From Nemophila menziesii (lineage: Eukaryota; Streptophyta; Magnoliopsida; Boraginales; Hydrophyllaceae), in contig JARWIR010000039.1 of the NCBI GenBank assembly GCA_029959085.1, positions 3,720,001 through 3,784,000 on the forward strand: a stretch of DNA of 64,000 bases, read 5' to 3'. How positions within the stretch are numbered: position 1 is the stretch's first letter; the number at the start of each line of letters is the position of its first letter. The notes under the pieces were generated by a model, which was not told the DNA's origin, did not search any database, and saw only the letters and a program-made list of their open reading frames with translations. Below, piece after piece: positions 59,985 to 64,000 of the stretch. The position numbers and the translations under genes are program-made.

Positions 59985-62166
59985 ATGACAAATCCTTCAC
60001 TAAAACACCTTAGGAATGATATGAAAGTTTAAGCTCTTATGAAATTTAGCTCCCCCTCACAATAAGCATTTAAGTAAAAATGAATATAAGATATGAAATG
60101 CATTTGTGAGTATTAAAAAGTGCAATTTTGAAAGTTTTAGTGCACATATTTCCCCCCCTTTGTCTTCAACCAATATACACTTAGGGGCTTTTTTGTTATC
60201 ATCCAAGAAGGTGTCAAGAGCTATAATTGTCATATCTACTCATTCAAGGAGTAAATCAAAGAAGCCACAAAGTTCTATCCACTCAAGAGGAGTCTTTCAT
60301 GCTTAAGTGTTATATCTACTCAATTAGGAGATTGTTAAGCAAAGTAGTTTCACCCCTTAAACAATGTAAAGCATGAAACAATATGAAACAATGAGATAAG
60401 GGATAGAGACATTTTACCAACTTCTTGATTGATAGGTTTTCATCTTAAAAGCTTTCTAACAACACAAACGATTAGTGCAATTATAAGATAAACGATTAGT
60501 ACAAACGATTTACCAAGCATTTGAGTTTTCAAAGATAATTTTAAGAAAAACTCCCCCTCACAAAATGCATAAAGTGTTTGTTTCAATTTTGAAAAAGTTT
60601 GACCAATAATTTCTCCCCTTTTTACCAATAAGAATATTTGAACCAATTTTAAGAAATCAAGGGGTAACATTTAATCTTTGAAAAGTATAGGGGTCAATAT
60701 GCATTTTTTAAAAGTTTAGGGACTAAATGCAATTTTGAAGAACATCAAGGACCTAAGTATAACTTTCTCAAGACAATAGGGACCTAGGTCTAATTTTCAA
60801 ACAAAATGCAACTTGTTCCTAATTAAAGGGACCTCAAATAAATATTTTGAACCAATAAGGACCATAATGCAAAATAAAATACTAAACCCCGAATTGCGGT
60901 GTACCGGACCATTGCTGCGGTGCACCGCACTAAAGCTCGACTAAAGGTGTAAGAAGAGAGAATAGAAAATAGGCAATTTGCATAAACACCTGAAACTAAT
61001 TCGAAAACTCCCCAATAGTTTAGAAATATTTTAAAACTACTAAAAACGCTTTTGTTTTGAAAAGATACAACAAGAAAATCCCGAAAACAAATAAAACGAT
61101 TTATTTCACAAAAACCCCTATATATTCTAAAAAATACGAAAAGACCCAAAAACAAAGATAAGCAATTTTAAGTATGAAAAGGTCAAGTCATACAAGATAT
61201 TTGCACAATAGGGAATAAACCATATAAGCACATAATGAAGCACAACATATAGATAGTAAGGCTAAACAATTTCATGCAAATGAGTTAATGGCCAATAATG
61301 GATTAACTTCCCATAATTCTATGCATAAAAACAATTTTGAAATGCTATGGGAAATTCAAAAGATTATCGGAAAAATATTTTGAAAAGCAATTTCTTTAAA
61401 ACTCACCCTTACTAAAAGACGTATGAAAATGCAAATTTGTGTTCAAAGATAAATAAAGATTTGAAAGTGAAAACTAGTATCTTTGATCTTTCTTCCCTTT
61501 TTGTCAACGATAAAAAGAATCAATAGGCACTTTTGAAAGATATAAAAACTTGTAAGAATAAAAAGTGCAATTTATAATCGTTGAGGGACAAAAAAGCAAT
61601 TTCACATAGTAGGGACTAAAAATGCAATTTTTCAAAAATATGAACTAAAATGGCAAATTTTACATGTGAAAGATTATGAAGTCCAAACTATGACACTTTG
61701 GAGAATTTAAAAAATATGAGGGTCAAAGTGCAATTTTGAAAATTTTGGGGACTAAAATGCAATTACCAAAATTCTAAGAGCTAAAGTGCAAAAACATCAT
61801 TCATGAGAATTAGATGCAATATCACTAATAACATTAAAACAATGATTAGAATCACAAGATAATATCCAAAGATAAAACATGATAACAACAAACACAACTA
61901 ATCAAATCACAACCGAATCATAAACATAAACACAAGCCATAAGGAGGAACGCAAAATTATATACGAGATAAAGAAAAGAAATCACCGGATTTTCCTTTTT
62001 CGAGATTTGAGTGTTCTTTCGTATATTAATTCTTCCATTTGTTTCCTCCAAGCAAAGTAACGATCACCCACAAAGAGAATGGAGGTTGTGTAGAAAACAA
62101 CTCTTCCAAAAGATTAAATTCCAAATCGTTTACTCTACTAACGGTTAAGCTATTCACGTAGAGTTA
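59985..62166 (-). other. Non-coding interior of the LARD-like element
   Basis: Contains an inverted copy of an LTR segment (60164-60361) and several further polypurine-like tracts (near 60048, 60149, 60548, 60610 and 61489). A GCGGTGTACCGGACC/GCGGTGCACCGCAC pair sits at 60894-60936. A phrase of the type GGGACTAAAATGCAATTTT recurs with variation at 60690-60870 and 61570-61790. No protein frame has domain content. Confidence 0.8.
60164..60361. repeat. Inverted copy of an LTR segment
   Basis: Its sequence matches the reverse complement of 59133-59328 and 62771-62966 in the two LTRs. The first 75 bases are nearly identical (shared blocks ATATACACTTAGGGGCTT and CATCCAAGAAGGTGTCAAG), then more diverged with small indels. 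It is opposite in orientation to both LTRs. Confidence 0.9.
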
Positions 62167-62179
62167 GGCTCTGATACCA
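62167..62179 (-). promoter_or_regulatory. Primer-binding site, initiator tRNA-Met
   Basis: TGGTATCAGAGCC in element direction, two bases from the LTR end. It is complementary to the 3' end of plant initiator tRNA-Met, as in most Copia and many Gypsy elements. Confidence 0.95.
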
Positions 62180-62181
62180 AT

Positions 62182-63583
62182 TGAAAGTCCTAGAGGGGGG
62201 GTGAATAGGATTACTAATAAGACTAATGCCTAATTAAAAATCTTTTGGACAATTATATGTTTTAGAGAAAAACTTCTAAGTTAACTAATATATCAAACTC
62301 TTAAGGGATCATGCAATGGATAGGTTAGAGGTTCGATATATAAGTTAAACAAGTAAATCAACTATCTATTCTCTTACTATGCTAGATGATCTAAGTTAGA
62401 TAAACTAGATAATCAATATCACAATATTCATACTAGCATATTATCAAACATATAAAGTGCGGAAAATAAAGAGTGTAGGGATAGAAAGATACACACGATT
62501 TATAGTGGTTCGGTTTCCCTACATCCACTACCTAAGGAAGCCTCCTTAGGATTTCAAGCTTTTCACTAAGCTCCCGTGTCTCTCTTAACCGGGTCGAGAA
62601 CACAATAACCCTTACAACCTCTTCGATAACACGAAGGACAACCTCTTCGAAACCACGAAGGAAACTCTTGTGTAATCACAACACAAGGACACCGAGTATA
62701 CTCCCGATACTCAAATTCTCTCTTAACCTATCTATTACAAGAACTATAATTAAGAGGATAAATACAAAGTGTTTAAAGGGTGAAACAACTTTGCTAATGA
62801 ACTCCTAAAGAGATGATATAACTATAAGCTTAAAACTTCTCTTGAGTTGATAATAACTTTGAAGCTCCTTGGATTAACTCCTTAATTGAGTGGATATGAC
62901 AATTATAGCTCTTGACACCTTCTTGGATGATAACAATTAAGCCCCTAAGTGTATATGGGTTGAAGGTATAATTGTAGCCTTGAAAGACCTTCAATTTATA
63001 GCTGCAAAATGCTCCCAACGGTCATAAGACTTGTCTCCAACGGATATATTAATATCCCCAACGGATATATTCCTTTTGTCTTCATTTTGCTGCAGGAAAC
63101 CCTAATCTGCGGTGCACCGCGGGGTTGGTGCGGTGTACCGCACTGAGCTTGCTAAATTCACTTGCTCTCTGACGGGCTAGCCCCCTGGTCCGTGGAGTAG
63201 TCCGTGGGCTGCGGTGTACCGCACAGAACCTCCGGTGTACCGCACCAAAGGTCTAAAACACCTTCTAGTGAGTATATCTTTTACTATGATGCCCGGATCA
63301 AAAAACCTTCTTCACGAGAGTTGTAGAGAACATCATTTTAAGAAACTTTGTAGTTGATCACTAAAGCTAATTCTCAATGTACACAAAGATATGAATAAAA
63401 GTATTTGTAAGAGAATTAGTTTCTTAAGATATAACAATAAAGCTTTGATCTAAATGATAAAGAAGATCTTTTTGATGAATTAGAGTGCAAGATAGAATAT
63501 GTAAAACAAGAGTAATTAGCACACTAAACACAAGAGGATTTGTCACATTAAAACAACCTATTAAGGGAGGCTATATGCCAACA
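62182..63583 (-). repeat. 5' LTR of the LARD-like element
   Basis: Complete 1402-bp LTR: TGTTGGCATATAG...GGACTTTCA in element direction. Contains the GCGGTGCACCGCGG...GCGGTGTACCGCAC cluster near 63109-63245. The 62-residue frame repeated in both LTRs is not a gene. Confidence 0.94.
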
Positions 63584-64000
63584 CGTACCACCAGTCGGAA
63601 TTCCCTCCCTACTAATCGGATCAACACCACTAGTCTCAACCCCATCCAAATCCACCAACACCTCATATCTAGAACCCGAGTTCTTTTCCGCGGCGGCTAA
63701 ATTCCTCCTCTTACTTGGAGTAGCACTAGTTTTACTTCCACCCAGACCCGTACCCTTGGTATTTCCACGAGTATTCTGATTACCATTGCTTTGGCGAGGT
63801 CTACCTCTACTTCTTTCTACAGTCATCCACTCCCCATAGAGAGGGGGAGGGTTTTCCTTCACAACGTCTTTTTGTCCATCCGAGAGAGGAAGGTCACTAT
63901 CCTTCCCTTGCTTTACACTTTGTCCGCCAAGGCTTGGGAAATTGTCTTTTACGTGTCCAAACTTACCACAGCTAAAACAAATCAGATGTAGTCCTTCATA
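63584..64000 (-). pseudogene. LINE-C ORF1, C-terminal part (runs off the window)
   Basis: The minus-strand frame is open from the window end to the LARD junction. It begins with the zinc knuckle C-F-S-C-G-K-F-G-H-V-K-D-N-F, where the last cysteine is phenylalanine. Then come P-L-Y-G-E-W-M-T-V-E-R, a block found just after the knuckle in plant LINE ORF1, and a basic, S/N/G-rich tail. It is cut at 63584 by the LTR element; the 12 codons that follow are LTR sequence. Downstream LINE sequence (endonuclease and first part of RT) is absent on the other side of the element. Confidence 0.8.

Larger units (their letters stand above)
58560..63583 (-). mobile_element. Non-coding LTR retrotransposon (LARD-like)
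   Basis: Two direct LTRs of about 1.4 kb (58560-59967, 62182-63583) differ by a handful of substitutions and one repeat-unit indel, so it is young. A primer site complementary to initiator tRNA-Met lies inside the right LTR and a polypurine tract inside the left LTR, so it runs on the minus strand. The 2.2 kb interior has no gag or pol frame, as in large retrotransposon derivatives. The outer end of the left LTR lacks about 18 bases (the TGAAAGTCCTAGAGG start seen at 62182), and no target duplication is visible. It lies within LINE-C, whose ORF1 is on the right and ORF2 on the left. Confidence 0.9.

Noticed and set aside
62167..62179. Initiator tRNA-Met gene
   Set aside because: Only the 13 bases of a retrotransposon primer site are present; no cloverleaf around it.
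1..64000. Endogenous pararetrovirus or other viral insert
   Set aside because: All RT remains read as LINE or Copia types; I saw no movement-protein or capsid-like frames.

Overview
This window looks like nuclear DNA from a flowering plant, probably a eudicot. It is AT-rich and low in genes. It carries two recognisable plant genes, one with a short GT-AG intron, and layers of plant transposable elements: LINEs with DUF4283/CCHC, endonuclease, RT, zf-RVT and RNase H parts, Gypsy and Copia relics, CACTA, MULE, hAT, Harbinger-like and Stowaway elements. I cannot name the species. All family assignments come from reading the sequence and remembered family motifs; no database search was run.

The two genes that look intact are (1) an intronless S-adenosylmethionine decarboxylase proenzyme of the SAMDC4/BUD2 type at 28252-29271 (+), and (2) a clade-typical protein phosphatase 2C, closest in memory to Arabidopsis At3g06270 (PP2C35), with two exons at 41242-42210 and 42299-42445 (+). 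They sit about 12 kb apart in islands between transposons, with no sign of a functional link.

Layout. 1-15170: a decayed minus-strand LINE (LINE-A) broken by a complete 7.3 kb Gypsy-type LTR element (2657-9942), a Stowaway MITE (10057-10320) and a solo LTR (12478-14024); an older Gypsy gag relic lies at 111-1500. 15171-21757: mostly anonymous sequence with a 737-bp Harbinger-like MITE. 21758-27718: a CACTA element with TNP2 and DUF4216-like remains, itself split by a 1.7 kb non-autonomous MULE with a perfect 9-bp target duplication. 27719-29570: the SAMDC4 island. 30180-33010: a second CACTA with a hAT-like MITE inside its own terminus and a MULE-type MITE inside its coding remains. 33393-35745: Copia gag cut by a solo LTR. 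37386-38080: MULE transposase relic cut by another LTR copy. 39680-42445: hAT MITE, then the PP2C gene. 43820-45187: a second GC-rich non-autonomous MULE. 45188-47900: Copia 3' relics and tandem arrays. 48180-55000: LINE-B, cut by a further solo LTR. 55303-64000: LINE-C, the youngest LINE, interrupted by a 5 kb non-coding LTR element (LARD-like) at 58560-63583.

One LTR family (TGATG..CACCA termini) accounts for five separate insertions in both orientations, three of them solo LTRs with perfect 5-bp target duplications. The most unusual structures are: the LARD-like element, whose internal part carries an inverted copy of its own LTR and repeated polypurine-like tracts; a small hairpin motif (GTGCGG-TGTA-CCGCAC type) shared between two unrelated-looking LTR elements; a 110-bp exact duplication of a stop-ridden LINE fragment; and two GC-rich MULEs with tandem arrays that may hold captured host sequence. 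I did not find a convincing new protein-coding system.
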